Of a DNA stretch of 64,000 bases, positions 8,108 to 16,535 are shown one piece after another. This stretch comes from Chondrinema litorale. Its GTDB lineage: Bacteria > Bacteroidota > Bacteroidia > Cytophagales > Flammeovirgaceae. The notes under the pieces are model-generated. The model was given only the letters and a program-made list of their open reading frames with translations, made no database searches and was not told the DNA's origin. Location of the stretch: the NCBI RefSeq assembly GCF_026250525.1, contig NZ_CP111049.1, positions 1-64,000 on the forward strand. Direction: 5' to 3'. Each line of letters opens with the position of its first letter. Position 1 is the first letter of the stretch. A program made the position numbers and the translations under genes.

Positions 8108-9268
8108 TTAATGATCCAGCCAAGATTGAAAATACATTCCATCATCAATTTTTAAGGCTGCTTCTGTAAGCATTAAAGGCTTAAAAGGATCTACCATTAC
8201 GGCATATTCTTCAGTGCTTTTCTTACCAATACTTCTTTCCATTGCTCCCGGATGCGGGCCATGCGGTATACCTCCCGGATGCAATGAAATATGGCCTTTG
8301 CTAATGTCATTTCTGCTCATAAAATCTCCATCTACATAATACAGCACTTCGTCAGAATCTATATTACTATGATTATAAGGAGCTGGAATCGCTTCGGGAT
8401 GGTAATCGTACAAGCGAGGACAGAAAGAGCAAACTACAAAATTATGTGCCTGAAAAGTCTGGTGTACTGGTGGTGGTTGGTGCACTCTACCAGTAATCGG
8501 TTCAAAATTGAATATGGAAAATCCGTATGGATAATTGTAGCCATCCCAACCTACCACATCGAATGGATGGCTTGCATACACCATTTGATGCAACAAACCC
8601 TGCTTTTTAATTTTTATCAAAAACTCACCTTTGTCATCAATTGGTTCTTGGGCTTCTGGTAACTTAAAATCTCGCTCACAAAATGGTGCATGTTCCAGCA
8701 TTTGCCCAAACTCATTCCGGTATCTTTTAGGTGTATAAATTGGGCTAAAAGATTCTAAGAAAAAGATGCGATTGTCTTTACCATCAAACTCCAACTGGTA
8801 AATTACTCCTCTGGGTATTAGCAGGTAATCGCCATACTCAAATGGAATGCTACCAAATAAAGTTTTTAAAGTACCACTACCTCTGTGTATAAAAAGCAAT
8901 TCATCAGCCTCTGCATTTTTATAGAAGTAGTCTGTCATAGAATGGCATGGAGCAGCCACACCAATATGTACATCATTATTCAACATCAACACAGTTCTAC
9001 TTTTTAAAAAGTCATTTTTTGGCGGGACTTCAAAGCTGATTAGCTTTCTCGGTGTCATGTTCCTTTCTAAAGCTATTTTAGGAGTTGCATTTAGAGGATT
9101 AAGAATATTACTAATCATCGTTGGCCGATGAATATGATATAGCAAAGAAGACATTCCAGTAAAACCCTCAGTACCAAATAGTTGCTCATAATAATACCCA
9201 CCATTTGGTTTTTTAAAGGTAGTATGTCTTTTGTTCGGTATTTTACCTAGTTTATGATACAGAGGCAT
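8108..9268 (-). CDS. hmgA: Homogentisate 1,2-dioxygenase
   Basis: HmgA opens the homogentisate ring to give maleylacetoacetate, with non-haem Fe(II). The 386 residues fit the short bacterial form. Family segments include YEQLFGTEGFTGMSSLLYH at the N-terminus, the cupin segment ELLFIHRGSGTLKTLFGSIPFEYGDYLLIPRGVIYQLEF, and the C-terminal iron-binding region NIDSDEVLYYVDGDF ... HISLHPGGIPHGPHPG, whose His/Glu/His ligands are present. It is first gene of the hmgA-hppD operon, and a candidate MarR operator lies 64-77 nt upstream of its start. Confidence 0.97.
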   Translation of the reverse strand: MPLYHKLGKIPNKRHTTFKKPNGGYYYEQLFGTEGFTGMSSLLYHIHRPTMISNILNPLNATPKIALERNMTPRKLISFEVPPKNDFLKSRTVLMLNNDVHIGVAAPCHSMTDYFYKNAEADELLFIHRGSGTLKTLFGSIPFEYGDYLLIPRGVIYQLEFDGKDNRIFFLESFSPIYTPKRYRNEFGQMLEHAPFCERDFKLPEAQEPIDDKGEFLIKIKKQGLLHQMVYASHPFDVVGWDGYNYPYGFSIFNFEPITGRVHQPPPVHQTFQAHNFVVCSFCPRLYDYHPEAIPAPYNHSNIDSDEVLYYVDGDFMSRNDISKGHISLHPGGIPHGPHPGAMERSIGKKSTEEYAVMVDPFKPLMLTEAALKIDDGMYFQSWLDH

Positions 9269-9331
9269 ATTTGTCTTTATTTAAGGTTAAGGTTTAATAA
9301 ATTTCGTGAATATTTAATTGATTTGCAAATT

Positions 9332-9345
9332 GTTTGTATACTAAC
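9332..9345. promoter_or_regulatory. Candidate MarR operator between hmgA and the pirin gene
   Basis: GTTTGTATACTAAC is a 14-bp palindrome with a single mismatched pair (GTTwGTATACwAAC), in the 217-bp divergent region 64 nt from hmgA. It matches the site at 6753-6766. From here it could control hmgA-hppD and possibly the divergent pirin gene. Confidence 0.6.
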
Positions 9346-9485
9346 TATTATAACATTAATTTAATTGCAAAAAATAAGTCTTACTCTTCGAGAAAGTAAA
9401 TAAGAAGAATCAGTGAAAATTCTGAGGATTCAGAAATTTGATTGATTATCTTTATGGAAAGAATAATAAACGTTGATCAATTCGC

Positions 9486-10352
9486 ATGTCAAATACTGAG
9501 CTGATAATTGAGGAAAGAAGTCGTGATATTGGCGATTTTCTTGTAGGTAGGCTTATTCCTTTTAGAAAAAAAAGAATGGTTGGGCCATTTATCTTTATAG
9601 ATCATATGGGACCTAGTGAAGTTACTGAAGGCAAATACCTCGATATTGGTCAACATCCACATATTGGACTATCTACACTAACATACTTGCTAGAAGGTGA
9701 AGTACACCACAGAGACAGTATGGGTACAGATCAGATAATTGGCCCCGGCTCTGTTAACCTAATGACAGCCGGCCGCGGTGTTACACATACAGAAAGAACT
9801 CCTACACATTTAAGAGGTAAAACAAGTACGCTACATGGATTCCAGATTTGGATAGCGCTACCAAAAGCAAAAGAAGAAATGGAACCCGAGTTTTTCCATG
9901 TAGATGCTAAAGATTTACCAAGTTGGAAAGATAAAGGTGCAAACTTTACTTTGGTTGCAGGAACAGGATATGGCAAAGAATCTCCTGTTCCTACCTACTC
10001 TGAGCAATTTATGTTGGAGATAAAAACAGACGAAGAGTACGAATTAGATGTTGCAGGAAATCTGAAAGGAGAAATAGGAATTTGTATTGTTGAAGGCAGT
10101 ATACAAGCTTGCGAGAATTATGTAGAAAAGGGTAACATGTTGGTTTCGAAACTTGAAAACCAATGTGCCATAAAAGTAGCACCTAACACACATTTATTAA
10201 TTTTTGGAGGAAAACCTTTCGAAGAAGAAAGATTTATTTTTTGGAATTTTGTAGCTACCAGCAAAGAAAAATTAGAAGAATCAAAAATCAGATGGAAAGA
10301 AAAACGCTTCCCAAAAGTGGCAGATGATAATTCTTACATTCCACTTCCATAA
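9486..10352 (+). CDS. Pirin-family bicupin protein
   Basis: The 288 residues form a two-cupin pirin. The metal site of the N-terminal cupin is intact: HPHIG (His57, His59) and GVTHTERT (His101, Glu103). Other family blocks are GPFIFIDHMGP, HHRDSMGTDQIIGPGSVNLMTAGRG and LHGFQIWIALP. Bacterial pirins have been reported as quercetin dioxygenases or as protein-binding regulators; the substrate cannot be predicted. It is cytoplasmic, with no signal peptide. It diverges from hmgA across a region with a candidate MarR operator, so it may be co-regulated with aromatic catabolism; this is inference. Confidence 0.93.
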   Translation: MSNTELIIEERSRDIGDFLVGRLIPFRKKRMVGPFIFIDHMGPSEVTEGKYLDIGQHPHIGLSTLTYLLEGEVHHRDSMGTDQIIGPGSVNLMTAGRGVTHTERTPTHLRGKTSTLHGFQIWIALPKAKEEMEPEFFHVDAKDLPSWKDKGANFTLVAGTGYGKESPVPTYSEQFMLEIKTDEEYELDVAGNLKGEIGICIVEGSIQACENYVEKGNMLVSKLENQCAIKVAPNTHLLIFGGKPFEEERFIFWNFVATSKEKLEESKIRWKEKRFPKVADDNSYIPLP

Positions 10353-10626
10353 GTGAAGGAATATTGATTTTAAATAATTTACATTTTAATCTAAAATAAA
10401 ATTATACTTTACTGACTACCAGTATATTATAAATTATTATTTTTTGAACTTTCTCATTATTGTACCATTTTTTTTAGACATTAAAAAATACACAAATAGT
10501 GGTTAATATTTAAATTCATTAACATTCTAAATTCAACTTTTTAATATTTAAAAATTAAATTATCTATTGGATTTAATTCTAGCAACCATACAAATTGATT
10601 AATTACATACTTTTTAAACTTAACTA

Positions 10627-11334
10627 ATGGAGAAAATAAACATAAGCGTAGCAATTTTAATTTTTACCATGCTTTTTACCGATTATTCAATAGCACAAGA
10701 CTGGCCAAATCTTGGGAGATACCAAAAGGAAAATGACTCTTTAGGATTGCCAAAAGAAGATGAAAAAAGAATTGTGTTTATGGGAAACTCTATTACCGAA
10801 GGATGGGGCAGAATATGCCCAGATTTCTTTGCCAACAAGCCCTATGTTAACAGAGGAATAAGTGGACAAACCACCCCTCAAATGTTAATCAGGTTTAGAG
10901 CTGATGTTGTCAATCTTAAACCAGAAGTTGTTTTAATTTTAGCTGGAACCAACGACATAGCTGGTAACACTGGCCCCTCTACTCTTGAAATGATTACCGA
11001 TAATATATTCTCAATGGCTGAACTTGCTCAAGCAAATGGTATCAAAGTAATTCTTTGTTCCACATTGCCCGCATTCGACTATCCATGGAAACCCGGTTTA
11101 GAACCTGCTGAAAAAATTTTCAAGCTTAATGAAATGATTAAAACTTATGCCGACGAACACGATTTGATTTATCTAGACTACTATGAGAAAATGGTAGACG
11201 ATAAAAAAGGTTTGAAAGCTAAGTTTACAAAAGATGGTGTGCATCCGATTGAAGCTGGTTATAGGGTTATGGAACCTCTCGCAGAAAAAGCAATTAAAAA
11301 AGCACTCAAGAAAAAAATTAAATCTCACTCATGA
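10627..11334 (+). CDS. Secreted SGNH/GDSL-type hydrolase (acylhydrolase)
   Basis: The 235 residues begin with a signal peptide (1-24, ending SIAQ). SGNH blocks are in order: block I MGNSITEGW (nucleophile Ser55), block II around NRGISGQTT (Gly), block III LAGTNDIAGN (Asn, ~residue 105), and block V DGVHP (Asp203, His206). Close relatives in Bacteroidota act as acetyl- or acyl-esterases on carbohydrates or lipids. The substrate is unknown. The next gene starts 1 nt after this stop, so the two are translationally coupled. A hydrolase of the same SGNH superfamily forms the C-terminal half of 19040-20644. Confidence 0.93.
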   Translation: MEKINISVAILIFTMLFTDYSIAQDWPNLGRYQKENDSLGLPKEDEKRIVFMGNSITEGWGRICPDFFANKPYVNRGISGQTTPQMLIRFRADVVNLKPEVVLILAGTNDIAGNTGPSTLEMITDNIFSMAELAQANGIKVILCSTLPAFDYPWKPGLEPAEKIFKLNEMIKTYADEHDLIYLDYYEKMVDDKKGLKAKFTKDGVHPIEAGYRVMEPLAEKAIKKALKKKIKSHS

Positions 11335-11335
11335 C

Positions 11336-11722
11336 ATGACACCTGCTGAATTAACAATCGCCTTTATTGAAGATTATAAAGAATGGAACGATTTCGCTTT
11401 TAACCTCAGTAAAGAGAAAACATCAGAAAATAATTTGAAAATTAGTTCTGCATATCACGATTTAATTCGCAAGTTTTGTAGCGCATCTAAGGAATTCCAA
11501 CCGCTGGCTTATGGTAGCGAATCTAACCATTGTCCGGATCAAGAAAGTATTGTTACAGAAAGTATTGTAGGTAATACAGCCTCAATAATCACTAGATTTC
11601 AAAACAGAAATTTCGATTTTCTATCAAATGTTTACGAATATGAATTCTGTATTGAAAATGGCAAATGGATTCTCGATGAACTCTATCTTGTAGACAAAAC
11701 AGGTAAATATAAATGCCTGTAA
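11336..11722 (+). CDS. Small NTF2-like fold protein, function unknown
   Basis: The start MTPAELTIAFIEDY at 11336 was chosen because the upstream extension to 11234 lies wholly inside the SGNH hydrolase gene in another frame. The protein has 128 residues, cytoplasmic. It has an alpha-helical N-terminus, then strands ending in YEFCIENGKWILDELYLVD, a layout typical of NTF2/SnoaL-like cone folds. It somewhat resembles the NTF2-fold immunity proteins of polymorphic toxin systems (residues 60-125), but no toxin gene is adjacent, so no immunity role is claimed. It is coupled to the preceding hydrolase gene (1-nt gap). Confidence 0.7.
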   Translation: MTPAELTIAFIEDYKEWNDFAFNLSKEKTSENNLKISSAYHDLIRKFCSASKEFQPLAYGSESNHCPDQESIVTESIVGNTASIITRFQNRNFDFLSNVYEYEFCIENGKWILDELYLVDKTGKYKCL

Positions 11723-11785
11723 ACTTGTTCATTTAAGCTTAAATAATTTGGTTTGATTTAAACACGCATTAAAACCAAAAAAAGA

Positions 11786-12361
11786 ATGGCTAACAGATAT
11801 CTCTTATTAATTATCGATGCTCAAAAAGGAATAGATGAAGCTGAACATTGGGGTGGCAATAGAAACAACCCCAATGCTGAGTTAAAGATTAATCACCTAT
11901 TAAAACTTTTTAGAGATAATTACTTTCCTATAATTCACATACAACACTGTTCGTCAGAGTCAAACTCCCCTCTTAGACCAAATCAAATTGGACATGAGTT
12001 TAAAGAAGAATGTAAGCCTGAAACAAGTGAAATGGTTATTCAAAAGAAATCTACAAATGCTTTTATTAATACCAGTCTGCAAGAGAATCTAATAGCTTTT
12101 GATGCTAGTATTATCGTGATTGTAGGTTTTGTAACTAACAACTCTGTAGAAGCCACAACAAGAATGTCTGGCAGCTTAGGTTTTCAAACTATTTTAGTTT
12201 CTGATGCTACTGCCACCTTCGACAAAACTGGCCTAGATGGTCAAATTTTCCCTTCGGAACTAGTACACAACATTTCTCTGGCTAATCTTAGTGGTGAGTA
12301 CGCCACCATATTAAATACCAAAGAAATTACCGATATTATTAAATCAGAAAAGCTGCCTTAA
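11786..12361 (+). CDS. Isochorismatase/cysteine-hydrolase-fold protein with Ser in place of the catalytic Cys
   Basis: The 191 residues have the isochorismatase-like Rossmann fold. Asp11 (LLIIDAQKG) and Lys88 (IQKKSTNAF) of the catalytic triad are present. The nucleophile position, normally Cys in GxxTNxCVxxTxR, is Ser120 (GFVTNNSVEATTRM; codon TCT, one base from TGT). Cysteine hydrolases of this family deaminate nicotinamide, ureidoacrylate and similar amides; true isochorismatases do not need the Cys. The protein is therefore either non-amidase or has changed chemistry. It is a single cytoplasmic gene 63 nt after the NTF2-like gene. Confidence 0.9.
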   Translation: MANRYLLLIIDAQKGIDEAEHWGGNRNNPNAELKINHLLKLFRDNYFPIIHIQHCSSESNSPLRPNQIGHEFKEECKPETSEMVIQKKSTNAFINTSLQENLIAFDASIIVIVGFVTNNSVEATTRMSGSLGFQTILVSDATATFDKTGLDGQIFPSELVHNISLANLSGEYATILNTKEITDIIKSEKLP

Positions 12362-12538
12362 ATATTTATTTTTTACTGGTAATTAAAGTTTTATAAAAAA
12401 TTTTATAAAGCCTTGTAATGTTTTGCCCTTTAAAAACAACTTGTAGGTAAATCAATGACAAATGTTGTTTATGAATTTAATTAATCTTAAAAGTAAAAGC
12501 ATTTTCCTAAATCCCGAACTATTAAAACTTAACAACCG

Positions 12539-13009
12539 ATGGAAAGTGCTTTTCTAAAAATTATAGAGCAAAACCAGAACATTATACACAAGGTAAGCCG
12601 GATCTATCGAGACTCGAGAGAAGATCAGGAAGACTTGTTTCAGGAGATTGTATTTCAACTTTGGAAAGCCTTTCCCAACTATCGGGAAGAAGCAAAAATA
12701 AGTACTTGGATGTATCGCATAGCACTCAATACAGCTATTGTTACTTACAGAAAAAAGAAAGTAACTATCAATTATAGTGAGGCAATTCCTGAAAATATCC
12801 ATCCCACTACGGCAAACGAATTATCTGAAAATGAGGAACGGATGTATAATGCACTTAGGAAGCTAAGTGAAGCAGAACGAGCATTAATGTCTCTATTTCT
12901 TGAAGATTACTCCTATCGGGAAATAGGTGAGATTACAGGTATTAGTGAAAACTATGTAGCCGTAAAAATTAACCGAATAAAAAATAAATTAAAGCAACTT
13001 TTAAATTAA
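12539..13009 (+). CDS. ECF-family RNA polymerase sigma factor
   Basis: The 156 residues hold a sigma-2 region with the polymerase-binding pattern DLFQEIVFQLWKAFPNYRE (residues ~31-49) and the promoter-melting segment STWMYRIALNTAI, and a sigma-4 HTH, ALMSLFLEDYSYREIGEITG followed by VAVKINRIKNKLKQLL (~115-155). There is no sigma-3, as usual for ECF factors. It is followed after 5 nt by a gene for a membrane protein with a small cytoplasmic N-terminus, probably its antagonist. The 177-bp upstream region should hold the promoter, but I could not recognise one. Confidence 0.95.
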   Translation: MESAFLKIIEQNQNIIHKVSRIYRDSREDQEDLFQEIVFQLWKAFPNYREEAKISTWMYRIALNTAIVTYRKKKVTINYSEAIPENIHPTTANELSENEERMYNALRKLSEAERALMSLFLEDYSYREIGEITGISENYVAVKINRIKNKLKQLLN

Positions 13010-13014
13010 AAATA

Positions 13015-13563
13015 ATGGAATTCGACGATTTAAAATCAAACTGGCAACAGTCTGGAGGTAGCTCCAAAAGCCAAAAAGAACTGGAAATGATGACCAAGGT
13101 TAAGAATCACCCACAATTAAAAAGAATCAAACTAAAACTGATTTCTGAAACCGTTTTGCTAATTGGTTTTTTAACAATGTATTACAATGCATTCGATGGA
13201 GACCAAAAACCAGTGTGGCTGAATATCTTATTGGGGATAAGTGTAATTCTTTACATTGCAAATGATGCAATGGGATTTTACACTTTACAAAATCCCATTA
13301 AAGGAACCAGTATTTCTAATTCGATAAATAAATTGCTTGGTGACTTGCAAAAGCTACTGGTATATTCTCTTGCGACTTCTTTCTTTTTTGGCATTGTAAT
13401 GATGCTGTTTTTCTCTACAACAGTTTCATTCGATAATCACAAATACTTTATCTTGTTTGGTATAGCAGCCACCTTTTTTGTAATGATGTTTATCTCTTAC
13501 AAAAGCTGGTCTGGCAGAATTAATCAGATTAAAGAGTCAATAAGTGAGTTTAATAATGATTAA
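13015..13563 (+). CDS. Membrane protein, probable anti-sigma partner of the ECF factor
   Basis: The 182 residues start with ~40 cytoplasmic residues (MEFDDLKSNWQQ, a motif common in the small membrane proteins that follow ECF genes in Bacteroidota). Four hydrophobic segments follow: ~44-60, ~70-85, ~118-140 and ~145-165. No zinc-binding HxxxCxxC motif of classical ZAS anti-sigma factors is present. The function is inferred from the 5-nt spacing and the co-orientation with the sigma gene. Confidence 0.7.
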   Translation: MEFDDLKSNWQQSGGSSKSQKELEMMTKVKNHPQLKRIKLKLISETVLLIGFLTMYYNAFDGDQKPVWLNILLGISVILYIANDAMGFYTLQNPIKGTSISNSINKLLGDLQKLLVYSLATSFFFGIVMMLFFSTTVSFDNHKYFILFGIAATFFVMMFISYKSWSGRINQIKESISEFNND

Positions 13564-13570
13564 TAAATAG

Positions 13571-13608
13571 AAACAAAGATTAGCTAACAGTATAGCTAAT
13601 CTTTGTTT
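13571..13608. terminator. Bidirectional terminator between convergent genes
   Basis: This is a perfect 16-bp inverted repeat (AAACAAAGATTAGCTA and its complement at 13593-13608) with a 6-nt loop, exactly filling the gap between the stops at 13563 and 13611. Each arm ends in an A/T-rich flank, so it can serve both directions. Confidence 0.88.
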
Positions 13609-13610
13609 CT

Positions 13611-15146
13611 TTATGCATTTATCCCTAATTGCAATTGCATATTACCATGCAGTTTTTTACCTTCTTTTAGAACAATATTTATAAGTGCAATTAGATCAGT
13701 ATAAGATGTTCTAAAGTTTACAATACACATCCTTAGACAATAATTTCCATCGATAATCGCATTGCTCAAAAATACTTCTCCATCTTGCTGCAAATGCTCT
13801 AATAGCTTCTCATTTAATCTATTGAGGTATTCATTATCAGTTGAATACTCTTCTGGAACATATCTAAATGTAGCTATACTCAAGTTTTGAGTACAAGCTT
13901 CTAAATTGGAAGTAACATCGATGAGCTCAAACAGTTTTTTACTTAGGCTAATGTCTTCCCTAATCATATCAATGTAGCCTTCTTTGCCTGCTTGTTTTAA
14001 CATCATCCAGACTTTTAAAGCTCTAAAACCTCTTGAATTCTGCATGCCATATTCATGGAAATTTACAGGTGTATCTCCATCCATTTGTTCACCATCGAAC
14101 TTATAATACTCGGGTTTAAAACTGAATGCTTCTGTTAAATACTGAGGGTTTTTTACTAATACACAACCCGCTTCTATTGGACTGTACAGCCATTTATGTG
14201 GGTCTAGTGCTATAGAATCTGCTTCTTTGTAACCTTTAAATAAGTTGATATTTTCTGGCAATGCAGCAGCCGGCATTCCATAGGCACCATCTACATGAAA
14301 CCATAAATTATGTATTTTGCAAATCACTGAAATCTTATCCAATTCATCTATTATTCCAGTTGAAACTGAGCCTGCATTCCCAATAACTATAAATGGGATA
14401 TGTCCCTCTTGTTTATCTTTTTCTATCTGATTTTCGAGTGCAAGAGTATCTAACTGTTGCTTGCGATTAGTATTAATCCACCTAATTGCATTTGTTCCAT
14501 GCCCAAATAATTCAGCCGCTTTCTCTATCCAAGTATGGGTGCCTTTCGCACAGTAAATTGTATATTGCTTTGCCTCTTCACCTTTTTCAAAAACAATTCC
14601 TTCTCTGCGAATATCTGTTGATATTTTATGTTTTCTTGCTGCTAAAAACCCAGTGAAATTGGCCATATTTCCTCCACTTACGAATATACCTCCACAGTTT
14701 TTCTGGTAGCCGATTAACTCAGCTATCCATTGAATGGTTTGCTTCTCAATTTCTGTAGCCATAGGTGACAAGGCAAATGCACCCACATTCGCATTTACAC
14801 TCGCTACCAATAAATCGGCTAATGCACCTAAAGGTGCCGCAGAAGATGTTATATAACCCCAAAATCTTGGGTGGCCATTAAACAATGAATGATTAAAAAG
14901 TAAATTGGTGGCTTCGCCTATAATTTCATTTGGTGCTTCTCCGCTAGTTGGTAAATTTCTCTCACCCAATATTGCTTTAATCGCATTTGGATTCTCTCCT
15001 GAAGTTACCTTTTTGTTAGGCAGTTCTTCCATAAAAGCAGCGATCTGATCTACCATTTCATAGGCTAAAGTTTTAAACTCGCTTGCTTGCACATTTAAGA
15101 CTGCATTTCTTTGAGATAGCCTTTCCATTACTGCAAAATTATTCAT
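13611..15146 (-). CDS. PLP-dependent group II amino-acid decarboxylase
   Basis: The 511 residues fit the aromatic-L-amino-acid/glutamate decarboxylase-like family. The fold-type I signatures are clear: HPRFWGYI and SSAAPLGALADLL near the N-terminus, GGIFVSGGNMANFTGF (residues ~152-167), HVDGAYG (Asp286, pairing with the PLP pyridine nitrogen) and ALDPHKWLYSP with the PLP Schiff-base Lys318. The overall pattern is closer to aromatic amino acid/diaminobutyrate-type decarboxylases than to GadB. The amino acid substrate cannot be assigned from sequence. It is cytoplasmic and monocistronic, with a convergent terminator at its end. It may produce an aromatic amine, given the tyrosine locus 5 kb away, but this is speculative. 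Confidence 0.9.
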   Translation of the reverse strand: MNNFAVMERLSQRNAVLNVQASEFKTLAYEMVDQIAAFMEELPNKKVTSGENPNAIKAILGERNLPTSGEAPNEIIGEATNLLFNHSLFNGHPRFWGYITSSAAPLGALADLLVASVNANVGAFALSPMATEIEKQTIQWIAELIGYQKNCGGIFVSGGNMANFTGFLAARKHKISTDIRREGIVFEKGEEAKQYTIYCAKGTHTWIEKAAELFGHGTNAIRWINTNRKQQLDTLALENQIEKDKQEGHIPFIVIGNAGSVSTGIIDELDKISVICKIHNLWFHVDGAYGMPAAALPENINLFKGYKEADSIALDPHKWLYSPIEAGCVLVKNPQYLTEAFSFKPEYYKFDGEQMDGDTPVNFHEYGMQNSRGFRALKVWMMLKQAGKEGYIDMIREDISLSKKLFELIDVTSNLEACTQNLSIATFRYVPEEYSTDNEYLNRLNEKLLEHLQQDGEVFLSNAIIDGNYCLRMCIVNFRTSYTDLIALINIVLKEGKKLHGNMQLQLGINA

Positions 15147-15233
15147 AAGTACTTCTTTTAAAGATTATAATTCAGCCTTAATAGAATGGGAAAGAAAAGT
15201 ATTACCGAGGAGGGAGAACATTTTTTAAATAAA

Positions 15234-15262
15234 AAAAGCACTTCTTTTCGAGAAGTGCTTTT
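15234..15262 (-). terminator. Terminator of the class V aminotransferase-fold gene
   Basis: A 12-bp perfect stem (AAAAGCACTTCT / AGAAGTGCTTTT) with a 5-nt loop TTTCG is followed on the minus strand by seven T (15231-15237). It lies 20 nt after the stop at 15282. Confidence 0.88.
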
Positions 15263-15281
15263 GTATGATGCATCAATAATT

Positions 15282-16535
15282 TTAACTCTCTTTTACCATG
15301 GCTAAAAATCGATCTATTTCGTCGATGCTATTGTAGATGTGGGTTGAGATTCTTACTGAGTTTAATCCGCTTTCTGGCACAATTCTAATCCTGAAATTAT
15401 TCTTTGCAGCCATGCTATTAAACTCTTTAAAGTCCATATTCTTTGGTCTAAAGCCAATCATCGAAATTCTTGATTGATCTTCGGTTGGAGTAAGCATTTC
15501 AACTTTATCCTTCATCTCAAGCAAATTACTTTGTAAGTAAGTTGCCATGCCTCTTACTCTTTCTTCCACTTTATCCATCCCGATATCTTGCATAAAGTTA
15601 ATGCACTCTTCTACCCCAGCATACAAAGCGGCATTTTGAGAACCATAATCGTATCTATGCGCAGTTGGAACATAGCCATTCATTTCTGGCGGATCTGCTT
15701 GTAAACTCCAACCAGTATCAGAATAGCCACCCACAAAATAAGCCTGCAAAGTATCTAACAAATCTTCTTTAACATATAGAAATCCAGTACCATTGGGGCC
15801 AAGCATCCACTTGTGGCAACTGGTAGCATAGAAATCGCAGCCTATATCTTTCATATCTAAATCAATAGTACCAGAACCATGCGCGCCATCTATCGAAGTA
15901 AAAATTCCTTTGGCTTTACCCAAAGCAGAAATCTCTTTTATTGGCATTACCAAACCTGTTGTACAAGTAATATGTGGCACTGCAATTACTCTGGTTTTAG
16001 GTGTAATTAAACTTTCTATAATTTCGATATTCTCTTGTGCGGTGCGTGCAGGTTCAAAGGGTTTTAATACAATACCATGCAGTTTGGCTCTGTTTAACCA
16101 AGGCAAGGCGTTACCCACATGTTCTTGCTTAGTAATAATTACCTCATCTCCTCTTTTGAGTGGTAAACCCCAAGCAACTACATTAATACCTTCTGTTGTA
16201 TTATGTGTTAATGAAATTTCTTCTGGCTTTACCTTTACAAATTCGGCAACCTTCTTCCTAACACTCTTTGTATTTCCATACTCACCAGTTTCATTAAAAT
16301 AACTCAGTTGCTCCTTTATAACATCGAGCACCCTGTAAGGCGAAGGACCAAACGTTCCATTATTAAAATATGCTCTTTTATGCGAAAGGGGAAATGCATT
16401 ACGGACTCCCTGCCAAAATGCTTCTTCATTATCTGTTTGTAAAAAATTCTTCCTTTTTGCAGTAACATCCATTGCCCACAATGTTCCCGTAACCCCTAAA
16501 GAGAGGCTTCTTACAAAGTTTCTTCTTGAAGTCAT
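15282..16535 (-). CDS. Class V aminotransferase-fold PLP enzyme with a Tat-type signal
   Basis: The 417 residues start with a twin-arginine leader, SRRNFVRSLSLG, followed by a hydrophobic run, indicating export of the folded, PLP-loaded enzyme. The enzyme domain has YFNNGTFGPSP (~57), THNTTEGINVVAWGL (~110), SIDGAHGSG (Asp216) and SCHKWMLGPNGTGFLYV with the PLP Lys242, the pattern of the isopenicillin-N-epimerase/cysteine-desulfurase-like branch. The substrate is unknown; in this branch it can be a racemase/epimerase, lyase or desulfurase. It is separated from the decarboxylase by its own terminator, so it is probably a single-gene unit. Confidence 0.88.
   Translation of the reverse strand: MTSRRNFVRSLSLGVTGTLWAMDVTAKRKNFLQTDNEEAFWQGVRNAFPLSHKRAYFNNGTFGPSPYRVLDVIKEQLSYFNETGEYGNTKSVRKKVAEFVKVKPEEISLTHNTTEGINVVAWGLPLKRGDEVIITKQEHVGNALPWLNRAKLHGIVLKPFEPARTAQENIEIIESLITPKTRVIAVPHITCTTGLVMPIKEISALGKAKGIFTSIDGAHGSGTIDLDMKDIGCDFYATSCHKWMLGPNGTGFLYVKEDLLDTLQAYFVGGYSDTGWSLQADPPEMNGYVPTAHRYDYGSQNAALYAGVEECINFMQDIGMDKVEERVRGMATYLQSNLLEMKDKVEMLTPTEDQSRISMIGFRPKNMDFKEFNSMAAKNNFRIRIVPESGLNSVRISTHIYNSIDEIDRFLAMVKES

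Noticed and set aside
8074..8148. Longer hppD start with 25 extra residues
   Set aside because: It overlaps hmgA by 41 nt and adds a sequence not seen in the family; MSLESTATIEK at 8073 gives a normal length.
8291..8662. 123-residue plus-strand frame
   Set aside because: An antisense shadow of hmgA.
11234..11335. Upstream extension of the NTF2-like gene
   Set aside because: It lies inside the SGNH hydrolase gene in another frame; the ATG at 11336 follows the hydrolase stop.
11336..11722. Toxin-immunity system around the NTF2-like protein
   Set aside because: No toxin or Rhs/polymorphic effector gene is adjacent.
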